This document shows, one piece after another, positions 1 through 8,167 of a DNA stretch of 64,000 bases. A program made the position numbers and the translations under genes. The notes beneath the pieces were generated by a model. That model was not told the DNA's origin and did not search any database. It saw only the letters and a list, made by a program, of their open reading frames with translations. The stretch is taken from assembly GCA_963717455.1 (NCBI GenBank), contig OY970336.1, positions 496,001-560,000 on the forward strand. Direction: 5' to 3'. The DNA is from Bog-473 sp963717455 (GTDB taxonomy: Bacteria > Actinomycetota > Acidimicrobiia > Acidimicrobiales > RAAP-2). Positions within the stretch are counted from its first letter, which is position 1. Each line of letters begins with the position of its first letter.

Positions 1-624
1 GGGGCGCCGCAACCCGGAGCCTGGTACGTGAACCTCTGCGCCCAGGGGGGAGTCCAAGGGATGGCGACTGGGGTCGAGTGGTTCGCCACCGGCCAGGTGC
101 CGGGCACTCCGCCGCCCGACCCCGCCGCGGTGGGCGCGCAGGCGGCCAGTGAGCTTCGTCTCTCCAGCCCTTCGCTAGTCCTGAGCCCGTCGAACAGCGG
201 GTACGTGAACCTCGCCGAATGGCTCTGGATCGACCCGTCGATCTGGCACCCCTTCACCACCACTGCACAGGCCTGTAACGCCGGCGGGTGCACGACCGCG
301 TCGGCCACGGCCACCCCGGCGTACGTGACGTGGAGCACCGGCGACGGGTCCATCGTCACCTGCAACGGCCCCGGAACCGCCTACAACACGGCCCTTCCGG
401 CTGACGCGCAGTCGACCGACTGCTCTCACACCTACACGCAGACCTCCGCGGGCCAGCCCTCACCTGACGGCAATCCCAACGATGCCGCCTTTCCCATTAC
501 CGCCACGGTGACGTGGACGGTCGCCTGGGCGGGCCCCGACGGGTCGGCCGGCGCTTTACCCAGCCTCACCACGCAAGGCTCGTCCACGCTCAAGGTCGCC
601 CAGATCGAATCCGTGAACGACTGA
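1..624 (+). CDS. PKD-like exported protein of Tad locus (5' partial)
   Basis: The frame is open from base 1 and ends in TGA at 622-624; the GTG at 28 is only an internal candidate start, so the gene is cut by the window edge. The visible 207 or so residues are rich in Thr, Ser, Ala and Gly, with beta-strand-like segments such as ITATVTWTVAWAGPDG and a Cys pair around CNAGGC. This resembles PKD-type extracellular proteins that open Tad-like loci in actinobacteria. The SAF/CpaB gene follows after 14 bases, so it is probably in the same operon. An extracytoplasmic role is inferred; no signal peptide is visible because the N-terminus is missing. Confidence 0.55.
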   Translation, partial: GAPQPGAWYVNLCAQGGVQGMATGVEWFATGQVPGTPPPDPAAVGAQAASELRLSSPSLVLSPSNSGYVNLAEWLWIDPSIWHPFTTTAQACNAGGCTTASATATPAYVTWSTGDGSIVTCNGPGTAYNTALPADAQSTDCSHTYTQTSAGQPSPDGNPNDAAFPITATVTWTVAWAGPDGSAGALPSLTTQGSSTLKVAQIESVND

Positions 625-638
625 GGAACGGAGATCCG

Positions 639-1352
639 ATGGTCACAACCACCACCCCCGCCCGACCCGCCTTCGTGTCCCCGTCGGAGGTCGAGAACCG
701 GAGCGGACTGCGCCTGGTCACCGGGACTCACCAGCGTCGCCCTTGGCAGATCGGCCTCGGAATCGCCCTGGTTCTGGTGTGTGCGGCGGTAGCGGGAGCG
801 CTCTTCCAGTCCTCGGCCAAACGCGTGCCGATCGTCGTGGCGGCCAAGAGCTTGGCCGCTGGCACCGTCCTCACTCCGGCTGACCTCGGCACCGCCACGA
901 TTCCAGCGTCGGGGGACATCACGGCCATGTCGGCCGCCGGGTCGGCCGCCCTGGTCGGCCAGCAGCTCGACACGCCCGTCTACGCCGGCCAGGTGATGGT
1001 CCGCCAGATGCTCTCGACCACACCCCAACTGGCCGGCGGTGAACAGGTCGTCGGCCTGTTGATGAAGGGGGATCAGATGCCCTCTGTGCCCCTCGTGGCC
1101 GGCGACAGCGTCCAGGTCATCGCGGTTCCCCAGCCCGGCCAAGGCTCGACAGTCGGCGGAACGAGTGGAACGATCGGCTCGATTCTGGTGCCCAGAGCCA
1201 CCGTCTTCGCGGTGGGTCCCCCACCAACGAATCAGACCCAGTACGAAGCGTCGGTCTCGCTCGAGGTGCCCAGTACCGACGCCGCCACCGTCACTGCCTA
1301 TGCGGCAGCCGACCAGGTCGGGCTCTCGCTGGTCAGCGAGGGGCAAAAGTGA
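639..1352 (+). CDS. SAF-domain protein, CpaB/RcpC-like
   Basis: A 237-residue protein. The ATG at 639 is preceded by a purine-rich GAGGAACGGAG; the frame stays open further upstream, but that stretch overlaps the previous gene. One membrane helix lies near residues 33-52 (GIALVLVCAAVAGALF). A SAF domain follows (VVAAKSLAAGTVLTPADLG, then QQLDTPVYAGQVMVRQML), as in CpaB/RcpC Flp-pilus assembly proteins and antifreeze/flagellar P-ring homologues. It should be inner-membrane anchored with the SAF domain outside the cytoplasm. The stop overlaps the next start as GTGA, so translation is probably coupled to the CpaE-like gene. Confidence 0.8.
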   Translation: MVTTTTPARPAFVSPSEVENRSGLRLVTGTHQRRPWQIGLGIALVLVCAAVAGALFQSSAKRVPIVVAAKSLAAGTVLTPADLGTATIPASGDITAMSAAGSAALVGQQLDTPVYAGQVMVRQMLSTTPQLAGGEQVVGLLMKGDQMPSVPLVAGDSVQVIAVPQPGQGSTVGGTSGTIGSILVPRATVFAVGPPPTNQTQYEASVSLEVPSTDAATVTAYAAADQVGLSLVSEGQK

Positions 1353-2266
1353 CCGTCGTCGCCCTCGCTTCGATCAAGGGTTCGCCTGGCGTCACCACCG
1401 CGGCCACAGCCCTCGCGGCGAGTTGGCCTACTGGGCGTCGGGTCCTCCTGGTCGAAGCCGATCCCTTCGGCGGCGACCTGGCCCCCCGCTACGGCTCGAC
1501 CATCACCAACGGGCTCGCATCGCTGTTCGCCGCGGCTCGGCGCACGCTCACTCCCGAGGGCATCTGGGACCACGTCGACCATCTCCCCGGCGGCCTTCCC
1601 GTGCTCTTCGGCCACTCCAACGTGCAGGGCGCCGTGGCCAACGAGAAGGCGTGGCCCGCCATCGCGGAGGCGCTGGACGCCCTCGACGCCGACGTGGTCG
1701 TCGACGCCGGCCGGCTCCTTCCTCACTTCGCCGGCGGCATCCGCGACGTGCTCGCACACAGCGATGTCCTGGTCGTCCTGTGCGATCCGACGCTCGAGGG
1801 GATCGTCCATCTCCGAGCCGCCCTTCCCGGCCTGGTGGCCGAGATGTCTACCCGAGCGCTCCTGGTCGTCCCCACCGGCTCGGGGGGCTATTCGGGGACC
1901 GAGATCGGGAAGACCCTCGGGGTCGACGTCGGGCCACCGATGCCCGACGATCGGAAGGCCGCCGACGCGCTGGCCAACAAGCGCGCCATCACGCGGCTCG
2001 AGCGCACCGCGCTGCTCAAGTGGGCCAGCACGCTCGTCGGGGCACTGGGCATCGAAGCTCTCAACGTCGAACCACTGGGCATCGAGGAGCCGGCCCCGGT
2101 CGTCGAGGACGGTGACCCAACTGACCTCATCGACCCCGCGGTCCCCGAGGAGTCGGCTGTCGTGCCACCGCCAGTCGACGTCGAGACCCCAACGATGTCG
2201 TGGGATCAGACCTCCGACTCGGCGGTGCCCGTCGGAGCCGGATCGAACGGAAAGGCACAAAGGTGA
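1349..2266 (+). CDS. CpaE/ParA-like P-loop ATPase of Tad locus
   Basis: A 305-residue protein from a GTG that overlaps the previous stop. The N-terminus VVALASIKGSPGVTTAATAL is a deviant Walker A of the ParA/MinD/CpaE type. The early signature Lys is present, but the Lys that normally precedes the Thr pair is replaced by Val (GVTT). An acidic strand, LLVEADPFGGDLAPRYG, follows. The C-terminal 60 residues are acidic and Pro-rich. In Tad systems CpaE homologues help localise the secretion machinery. The changed P-loop suggests weak or altered nucleotide hydrolysis; that is inference. The gene ends in a GTGA overlap with cpaF/tadA. Confidence 0.75.
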   Translation: MTVVALASIKGSPGVTTAATALAASWPTGRRVLLVEADPFGGDLAPRYGSTITNGLASLFAAARRTLTPEGIWDHVDHLPGGLPVLFGHSNVQGAVANEKAWPAIAEALDALDADVVVDAGRLLPHFAGGIRDVLAHSDVLVVLCDPTLEGIVHLRAALPGLVAEMSTRALLVVPTGSGGYSGTEIGKTLGVDVGPPMPDDRKAADALANKRAITRLERTALLKWASTLVGALGIEALNVEPLGIEEPAPVVEDGDPTDLIDPAVPEESAVVPPPVDVETPTMSWDQTSDSAVPVGAGSNGKAQR

Positions 2267-3564
2267 ACGACGCCGAACGCCGGGAGCTGGAGACCTACGC
2301 GACCGAGCACGTCGCAGACGGGATCGTGCACTTTGGCACGGCGGGCATGAGCGAAGGCGATCGCCGCTCCTTCGTCGAGAAGCTCGCCCGCGAGGCAATC
2401 GACGAAGCCTCCCGTTCCATGGTCCAGCGCGGCGTGACCACGCCGAGTGCCGAGGAGGAGGAGCAGATCGTTCGCCGCCTGGTGGCCACCCAGCTCGGCC
2501 TCGGCCGCCTCCAGCTCCTCTTGGACGAAGACGACATCGAGAACATCAACATCAACGGCTGCGACCACGTGTGGGTGAAACGCGCCGACGGAATCAAAGA
2601 GCGGGTCGAGGCGATCGCGGACAGCGACGAAGATCTCATCGAGCTGGTTCAGCGAGCCGCCCGGGCGCACCACACCGGGGGAGAGCGCCGGATCGACAGC
2701 GCCAAGCCCGTCGTCGACCTCCACCTCGCCGGTGGGCACCGGCTCTCGGCCATGATCGAGGTGTCGAACCGCCCGTGCGTGTCGATCCGACGTCACCGCC
2801 TGATCGACGCCACCCTCGACGATCTGGCGGATTCTCTGACCGACGAGCTGGCCCGCTTCTTGCGCGCCGCAATGCGGGCGCGGCTGAACATGATCATCTC
2901 GGGCGGCACCGACGCCGGCAAGACGACGCTGTTGCGCGCGCTGGCCGCCGAAGCGGACCCAACGGATCGCATCGTCACCATCGAGCTGTCGTATGAGCTC
3001 GGTCTGCACGAACTGGCGCATCGCCATCCCGACTGCGTGGCCTGGGAGACCCGCGAAGCCAACACCGAAGGCCAGGGAGCAGTCTCCATGGACTACTTGG
3101 TGCAACGGGCGAACCGCCACGACGCCGACCGGGTGATCGTGGGCGAGGTCCTCGGCGACGAGATCGTCCCCATGCTCAACGCCATGACGGCGGGCAAGGC
3201 CGGCTCCATGTGCACCATCCACGCGGACTCCACCGAAGGCACGTTCGGGAAGATCAAGACCTATGCCTCCCAGTCCCCCAAGCACCTGAGCGACAACGCG
3301 GCCGCCCAGCTCACCGCCCAGGCGCTCGACCTGGTGATCTTCGTGCGCAAGCGACCCGACAGCTCTGGTCTGGCCCGGCGCTACGTGTCTTCGGTGCGCG
3401 TGGTGGAGGACTCAGACGGCCCTCACGTCATCTCGACCGAGATCTTCGCCGAACCAGAGGGCGGTGGACCGGCGGTGCACCACCTCTCCATGCCACCCGG
3501 ACTGCGCGATCGGCTGTCGGACTTCGGCTACGAGGCGCCTCTCCACCAGGTGTACGGACGATGA
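2263..3564 (+). CDS. tadA: CpaF/TadA secretion ATPase
   Basis: A 433-residue type II/IV secretion ATPase that powers Tad/Flp pilus assembly. The GTG at 2263 is chosen because it overlaps the previous stop and removes an upstream extension lying inside the CpaE-like gene. The N-terminal domain is helical. The RecA-like C-terminal domain has Walker A GGTDAGKTTLLRAL near residue 215, an Asp-box region around IVTIELSYELGL, Walker B around DRVIVGEVLGDE and a His-box MCTIHADS. Length and motif order fit the CpaF family. The gene lies between cpaE-like and tadB with 4-bp overlaps on both sides. Confidence 0.92.
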   Translation: MNDAERRELETYATEHVADGIVHFGTAGMSEGDRRSFVEKLAREAIDEASRSMVQRGVTTPSAEEEEQIVRRLVATQLGLGRLQLLLDEDDIENININGCDHVWVKRADGIKERVEAIADSDEDLIELVQRAARAHHTGGERRIDSAKPVVDLHLAGGHRLSAMIEVSNRPCVSIRRHRLIDATLDDLADSLTDELARFLRAAMRARLNMIISGGTDAGKTTLLRALAAEADPTDRIVTIELSYELGLHELAHRHPDCVAWETREANTEGQGAVSMDYLVQRANRHDADRVIVGEVLGDEIVPMLNAMTAGKAGSMCTIHADSTEGTFGKIKTYASQSPKHLSDNAAAQLTAQALDLVIFVRKRPDSSGLARRYVSSVRVVEDSDGPHVISTEIFAEPEGGGPAVHHLSMPPGLRDRLSDFGYEAPLHQVYGR

Positions 3565-4394
3565 CCCCGGTCATCGTCCTCTTCGGGGCGGGCGTTGGCG
3601 TGGGTCTCGCGCTGGTCATTTCGGGCATCTGGTCCAGCGCTCGGCCGGCCGGGCGGCTGTCCTTCACGAGACGGGTCGACCCCGCCAACCGACAGGCCGC
3701 CGCCTGCGCCCTGGTACTCGCCGCTGTGGTTGGGTTGGTGACCCACTGGCCGGTCGGCGCCGCCATCGGCGGGGCCGTCGGGTGGACACTGCGCTCCGCA
3801 CTCCAACCGACCACCTCGCGCCGTGTGGTCGATCGGCTCGAGGCCCTGGCCACCTGGATCGAGGCGTTGCGCGACAGCGTGGCCGCCCACCGGGGCCTGC
3901 TCGCTGCCATCGAATCCACCGAGCGCAGCGCCCCGCCGGCCATCAAGGCACCAGTCGCCCGCCTGATCGTGCGCATCAAGACCGGCACTGCGCTCGATGC
4001 GGCCCTGTACGCGTTTGCCGACGAGCTGGGCGACGCCGCGGCCGATGAAGCGATCGCCCCACTCATCCTGGCGGCCCGCTTCGGCGGCTCGGACCTCCAG
4101 GGCTTGCTGGCCAGCGCGGCAACGAGCACACGCGACCAGATCGCGCTCTGGCAACGCACCGAGGTCGCCCGGTCCAAACCACGGCGTGACATGCGCCTCG
4201 TGATCGCCGTGACCCTCGTCTTCACCCTCGGCATCCTGGTCATTGGCCACGGCTACTTCAGACCCTTCGGCACCCCGGCCGGGCAGGTCGCGCTCCTGGC
4301 GGCCGCCTCCCTGTTCGCCTGCGGGTTCGCCGCCATGAACCGCCTGTCGCGTCCCCAGCCCATGCCCCGCCTCTTCGATACCGAGGTCAAGTAG
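3561..4394 (+). CDS. tadB: TadB-like integral membrane protein (T2SS F domain)
   Basis: A 277-residue protein. ATG 3561 overlaps the tadA stop as ATGA. The N-terminal helix is VIVLFGAGVGVGLALVISGI, with further helices around residues 50-75 (ALVLAAVVGLVTHWPVGAAI) and at the C-terminus (TLVFTLGILVIGHGYF; VALLAAASLFACGFAAM). The central part carries the helical type II secretion F domain (LEALATWIEALRDSVAAH). It should be one of two inner-membrane platform proteins that work with the TadA ATPase. The tadC gene begins on the base after this stop. Confidence 0.87.
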   Translation: MTPVIVLFGAGVGVGLALVISGIWSSARPAGRLSFTRRVDPANRQAAACALVLAAVVGLVTHWPVGAAIGGAVGWTLRSALQPTTSRRVVDRLEALATWIEALRDSVAAHRGLLAAIESTERSAPPAIKAPVARLIVRIKTGTALDAALYAFADELGDAAADEAIAPLILAARFGGSDLQGLLASAATSTRDQIALWQRTEVARSKPRRDMRLVIAVTLVFTLGILVIGHGYFRPFGTPAGQVALLAAASLFACGFAAMNRLSRPQPMPRLFDTEVK

Positions 4395-5297
4395 ATGGCA
4401 CTGATGATCGTCGTCGGACTCGGATGCGGTATCGGACTCGCCACGCTGCTGTGGGGCCTGTTCCCACCACCACTGACGCTCCGGGCCGCTCTGGCCCGGC
4501 TCAGTGGGGAGCACACTCCCGCCCCCCTCGACGTTGTCGGTCACCGGGTCGGTGGGGCACGGCGGGTGGCCGGGCACCTCGTCGACACCAACGTCAAGAA
4601 GATCCCGCGCCTGGCCGAGATCGTCCTACCCGACCTCGCCATCACGGGGACCCCCACCGAGACCTTCGCCGTCAAGGTCGTCGGATACTCGATCGGACTC
4701 GCACTGCTCGGTCCGGTGCTCTGGGCCCCTGTGGGGGCCATTGGTATCCATCTGAGTTTCGAGCTTCCGACCCTCGGCGTGCTCGTCCTCGGCGCGGCGG
4801 GGGCTGTAAGTCCGTTCGTCGATCTTCACAAGGCAGCCGAGCGCCGCCGTCGGCACTTCTGCCATTCGCTGTCCACCTATGCGTCGCTGGTGTCGATGGC
4901 CATGGCCGGCGCCATGGGATGGTCCAGTGCACTCGAGGTTGCATCGGGCGTGTCGTCGACCGACTGGGCCATGGACGAGATCGCCCAGTCCTTGCTCTGG
5001 GCGCAGGCCTACCGCAAGGCGCCCTGGGAGGGGCTCGAAGCTCTCGCCCTCCGCTTCAACCTGCCCGAACTCACCGATCTGGCCCGGGCCATGGCCCAGG
5101 CCGGTGACGGGGCCCGCATCCGCGACTCGCTCGACGCCAAAGCCACATCGCTGCGCCTCAAGGAAACCTCCGCCCTCGAGGACGCCGCTCAGGCCGTGAC
5201 CCAAAAGATGCTGCTGCCCGGCGTGTTGCTTATGGCCGGCTACGGCGTCCTCGTCTTCTACCCCGCCCTCGCCGCCTTCACCGGCAGCCACATCTGA
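4395..5297 (+). CDS. tadC: TadC-like integral membrane protein (T2SS F domain)
   Basis: A 300-residue protein whose ATG immediately follows the tadB TAG. Helices are visible at the N-terminus (LMIVVGLGCGIGLATLLWGL), in the middle (GYSIGLALLGPVLWAPVGAI; LGVLVLGAAGAVSPFV) and at the C-terminus (MLLPGVLLMAGYGVLVFYPA). The central soluble part contains the F-domain helices (LSTYASLVSMAMAGAMGWSS and LALRFNLPELTDLARAM). It should pair with TadB as the membrane platform for the TadA motor. Length and order match actinobacterial Tad loci. Confidence 0.85.
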   Translation: MALMIVVGLGCGIGLATLLWGLFPPPLTLRAALARLSGEHTPAPLDVVGHRVGGARRVAGHLVDTNVKKIPRLAEIVLPDLAITGTPTETFAVKVVGYSIGLALLGPVLWAPVGAIGIHLSFELPTLGVLVLGAAGAVSPFVDLHKAAERRRRHFCHSLSTYASLVSMAMAGAMGWSSALEVASGVSSTDWAMDEIAQSLLWAQAYRKAPWEGLEALALRFNLPELTDLARAMAQAGDGARIRDSLDAKATSLRLKETSALEDAAQAVTQKMLLPGVLLMAGYGVLVFYPALAAFTGSHI

Positions 5298-5324
5298 ACC
5301 CAACCCAACAACGAAAGGAACCAC

Positions 5325-5612
5325 ATGGCATCGCCCAACGTCACTCCTTCGAACGACAGCCCGAACTACAGAGAAAAGGTCGGGGCCATGGCGCGCTCCG
5401 TCTTTCAATCGGCCTTTGAGTCGGTCCGGGCCAGTCTCAGCTTCCTGCGCGCCTATGTGTCGGCACGGACCAACCTCATCTCTGCCGACGAACGCGGTGA
5501 GATCGCCTCGTGGGTCGTCGTCACGGCCCTCGTCGTGGCCGCCGCCATCGTGATCGTCGGCATCATCACCGCCAAGCTCACCAATACGGCGAACAACATC
5601 CAGACTCCGTGA
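5325..5612 (+). CDS. Small Flp/TadE-type pilin-like membrane protein
   Basis: A 95-residue protein with an AAAGGAA ribosome site before ATG 5325. Residues about 62-67 (ERGEIAS) lead into one hydrophobic helix, WVVVTALVVAAAIVIVGII, then a short hydrophilic tail. A Gly-Glu pair before a hydrophobic helix is typical of Flp pilins and pseudopilins cleaved by a prepilin peptidase, but the 60-residue leader is long for a Flp pilin. Its place directly after tadC, where the pilin is often encoded in actinobacteria, supports a major-pilin role. No prepilin peptidase gene is visible in this window. Confidence 0.6.
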   Translation: MASPNVTPSNDSPNYREKVGAMARSVFQSAFESVRASLSFLRAYVSARTNLISADERGEIASWVVVTALVVAAAIVIVGIITAKLTNTANNIQTP

Positions 5613-6029
5613 CCCGAACCGTCCCGCAGACGCCGACAACGGACACGGGCGCACAGGGGTCGAGGAGAAGAGGGGTTCGCGGACTTCGTGATCTGCCTCC
5701 CCGTCTTCTTCCTCTTGGTCATCGTCGGCATCCAGTTCGCCCTGTGGTCCCACGCCGCCCACCTCGCCCGCGCCGCCGCCGAACAGGGCAGCCAGGTGGC
5801 GTCGGGCTACGGCTCATCTGCGCATGCGGGCACCCAGGCCGCCTACCAGTTCATCGCAACCACCGGCCCGGGCACACTCACGGGCGCTCAGGTCTCGACC
5901 ACGACACTCTCTGGTGACACCGCCCAGGTCATCGTCACCGGACGGGCCCAAGCCCTCATCCCCTGGTTCGACCTCACCGTGTCGGCCACGAGCGACGCCC
6001 CCATCCAGGAGTACCGGCCTAGTGGCTAG
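5609..6029 (+). CDS. TadE-like pseudopilin, apparent frameshift near the start
   Basis: From GTG 5688 the frame encodes a TadE-like protein (FVICLPVFFLLVIVGIQFAL, then ARAAAEQGSQVASGYG). The family hallmark just before the helix, EEGFADF, lies upstream in the same frame, where there is no ATG, GTG or TTG back to the stop at 5610-5612. A GTG at 5609 overlaps the previous stop as elsewhere in this operon, but in another frame (TRTVPQTPTTDTGAQGS). Dropping one base within 5661-5675 would fuse the two into one protein of about 140 residues. An extra base, either a mutation or a sequence error, is the simplest explanation; a weaker start at 5688 is the alternative. Confidence 0.6.
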
Positions 6030-6465
6030 GCGACAGCGCTGGGCCCACAGTGAGGAGGGTTCCGCCATCGCCGAGCTGGTGATCGTCGCCCCCGTCCTCT
6101 TGATCGTCATCGTCCTCATGGTCGCCCTCGGGCGGGTCGATTCGGCCCAAGGCGACGTTGAATCCGCTGCCCGCGCCGGCGTCCAGGCTGCGGTCGTCCA
6201 ATCCGATCCCTCTGACGCCGAGACCCAGGCCACGACGGCGGCAGAGGGGTCCCTCGCGGGTGCCGGGCTCGCCTGCACCGCGCCGCAGATCAGCGTCGAC
6301 ACGTCGAACTTCGTGGCCGGGGGGTGGGTGTCGGTCACCGTCACCTGTGTCACCAGCCTCGCTGACGTGTCGGTCCCCGGTGTTCCCGGTGCCAAGACCC
6401 TGACGGCCACGTCGACGGCCCACATCGACCCCTTCCGCGCAATCTCATCACAGGCAGTGTCATGA
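6022..6465 (+). CDS. TadE-like pseudopilin
   Basis: A 147-residue protein from GTG 6022, overlapping the preceding stop by 8 bases. It has the TadE signature: basic start, then SEEGSAIAELVIVAPVLLIV with a Glu at the start of the hydrophobic helix, followed by Ala-rich helix DSAQGDVESAARAGVQAA. The rest is a secreted beta-rich domain with two Cys (GAGLACTAPQ and VTVTCVTS) that may form a disulfide. It is expected to be a minor pseudopilin of the Flp pilus. It ends with an ATGA overlap with the next gene. Confidence 0.78.
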   Translation: MARRQRWAHSEEGSAIAELVIVAPVLLIVIVLMVALGRVDSAQGDVESAARAGVQAAVVQSDPSDAETQATTAAEGSLAGAGLACTAPQISVDTSNFVAGGWVSVTVTCVTSLADVSVPGVPGAKTLTATSTAHIDPFRAISSQAVS

Positions 6466-6929
6466 ACGGCAGCGTCATAACCCGCCATCTCCATCGGGTG
6501 CGGTTCCGCTGGAAGACCCGCCGGCAGCGCCCCGAGGACGGGTCGATCCTGGCCATGACATGCATCTTCATGACCATGTTCCTCGCCCTGGCCGGCCTTG
6601 TCGCCGACGGCGGCCACTACTTCGACGCCAAACAGGCAGCGGCCTCCGAGGCCGAACAGGCCGCCCGGGCGGGTGCGGGCTCCCTCGACGTCAGCGCGCT
6701 CCACGCCGGCACGGTCGCCCTCGACCCCAACACTGCGGTCGCCACGGCCGAGAGCTACATGGCCGCCTCCGGCCAGCCGGGCACCGCCTGGGTAAGCGGC
6801 AACACCGTCTACGCCCAGATCAGCTACCGGCTGCCGACCCAGCTGCTCGGGATCATCGGCGTCGGAAGCTTCCAGATCAACGTGACCGAATCCGCCACCG
6901 ACGTCAGTGGCGTCACCACGGGAGGATGA
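6462..6929 (+). CDS. TadG/Rv3654c-like pseudopilin
   Basis: A 155-residue protein with ATGA overlaps on both sides. A basic N-terminus (RVRFRWKTRRQRPEDG) precedes the hydrophobic helix SILAMTCIFMTMFLALAGLV and the typical DGGHYFDAKQAAASEAEQAA motif of TadE/TadG and Rv3654c-like helicase-secretion neighbourhood proteins. The C-terminal half is a small secreted domain. It is probably the third minor pseudopilin of this operon. It has no catalytic motif, as expected for the family. Confidence 0.75.
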   Translation: MNGSVITRHLHRVRFRWKTRRQRPEDGSILAMTCIFMTMFLALAGLVADGGHYFDAKQAAASEAEQAARAGAGSLDVSALHAGTVALDPNTAVATAESYMAASGQPGTAWVSGNTVYAQISYRLPTQLLGIIGVGSFQINVTESATDVSGVTTGG

Positions 6930-8167
6930 CCATGCCCACCACCACCCAGGCCGTGGCGCGGCCCAAGATCCGCCAACTTGTCGAAGGGCTCGGTGCACTC
7001 ACTGTGCTTGTGTGCGGGCTCGTCGGGATCCCGGCCGTCCTGGCCGTCACCGTCGGCTGGCCCCTCCCGCACCATCTCCCCGGCAGTAGCCAGGTCGCCG
7101 GCGCGTTGCGCACGCCGATCCCGGGCTCGTTCTGGCCCCAACTCTTCGCGTCGTTGGCGTGGCTGGCCTGGGCCTATTTCGCCTTCTCCGTCGCCACCAC
7201 CGCAGTGACCCATGTCCGTGGTCGCAATGGAAATCGGCGCATCCCACTCGGGCGCCACAGCGCCGCGGCCGCACTCGTCTCCGCTGTCATCTCCGCCGCC
7301 CTCGTCCTCAGCCAGCTCCGCGCTGTGCCAACCGGGCGCGTCAGCCCCGCCGCCACCGCCGTCGCCCCGGCCCTCGCCACCACCACCGCCGCACCTCCCG
7401 GCTTCACAGGCACTGCTATTAGACCCACGGTGCAGCTCGTGGCCGACACCGGACCAGCGCTGAATGCGCAACCCGCCACGGTGACCCACACCGTGGTGGC
7501 CGGTGACACCTTGTGGGGCATCGCCGTCACGTATTACGGCAACGGCGAGCAATGGGAGGCCATCTACCAGGCCAACGTCGGCGTACCCCAGCCCGGTGGC
7601 GGAGCGCTCAGTGACGCCTACTGGATCTACCCGGGCTGGACCCTCGTCATCCCTGAACCTGTCACCCCCGACGTCGCTCGAGCGGTGCCGGCGGTACCCG
7701 CCGCTCCACCCGCACCCCACGCCACCCCCGCACCGGCTCCGGTCGTCCATGCCATGCCCGGCAACCAACACAGCGGCGTCCAACCAGAGCACGGCGCCAG
7801 CACCCACGACTCGAACAACGCGGGCAGTCCTCGGGCCGGCGTACACGGCTCACCGGCGGTGCATCACCCGAGCGCTGGTTCCGATGGTCCACACGATGTC
7901 CACAAGCCCGCAGGGGCTCACCACGTCACGTCAGGCGGGCATGGCGACGACGTCGGTACTTCTCGCCATCGGCGCCGGCATCTTCGGCCTGGCCGCCATC
8001 GGACTGGTCGGCGCCCTCGATCGCCGGCGGCGCCGCCAGAGCATGCGCCGGACCCCCGGCAGACGCATCCCCCTCCCCGCACCGCACAGCCCGCTCGCCG
8101 ACCTCGAGCTCGCGCTCCGTCACTACGCTCGAGCCGACGGCCTGTTCTGGCTCACTCGCCTCGGTGA
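6926..8167 (+). CDS. LysM membrane protein, probably N-terminal half of a LysM-BTAD protein
   Basis: ATG 6926 (or 6932) overlaps the previous stop. Two membrane segments lie near residues 18-40 and 70-92, with a third near 115-135. A LysM peptidoglycan-binding domain lies near residues 190-240 (VTHTVVAGDTLWGIAVTYYG ... IYPGWTLVIP), followed by a Pro/His-rich linker. After about position 7940 the frame turns into Arg/Pro-rich sequence that looks like an out-of-frame read. The other frame there starts a membrane helix and a BTAD module. Fused LysM-BTAD proteins are standard in actinobacterial Tad loci, so one extra base near 7938 may split a single gene of about 950 residues. Confidence 0.75.
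   Translation: MTMPTTTQAVARPKIRQLVEGLGALTVLVCGLVGIPAVLAVTVGWPLPHHLPGSSQVAGALRTPIPGSFWPQLFASLAWLAWAYFAFSVATTAVTHVRGRNGNRRIPLGRHSAAAALVSAVISAALVLSQLRAVPTGRVSPAATAVAPALATTTAAPPGFTGTAIRPTVQLVADTGPALNAQPATVTHTVVAGDTLWGIAVTYYGNGEQWEAIYQANVGVPQPGGGALSDAYWIYPGWTLVIPEPVTPDVARAVPAVPAAPPAPHATPAPAPVVHAMPGNQHSGVQPEHGASTHDSNNAGSPRAGVHGSPAVHHPSAGSDGPHDVHKPAGAHHVTSGGHGDDVGTSRHRRRHLRPGRHRTGRRPRSPAAPPEHAPDPRQTHPPPRTAQPARRPRARAPSLRSSRRPVLAHSPR

Noticed and set aside
432..1346. Long minus-strand frame opposite the CpaB and CpaE-like genes
   Set aside because: Shadow frame of high-GC genes; composition is atypical and the plus-strand genes have clear domains and coupled starts.
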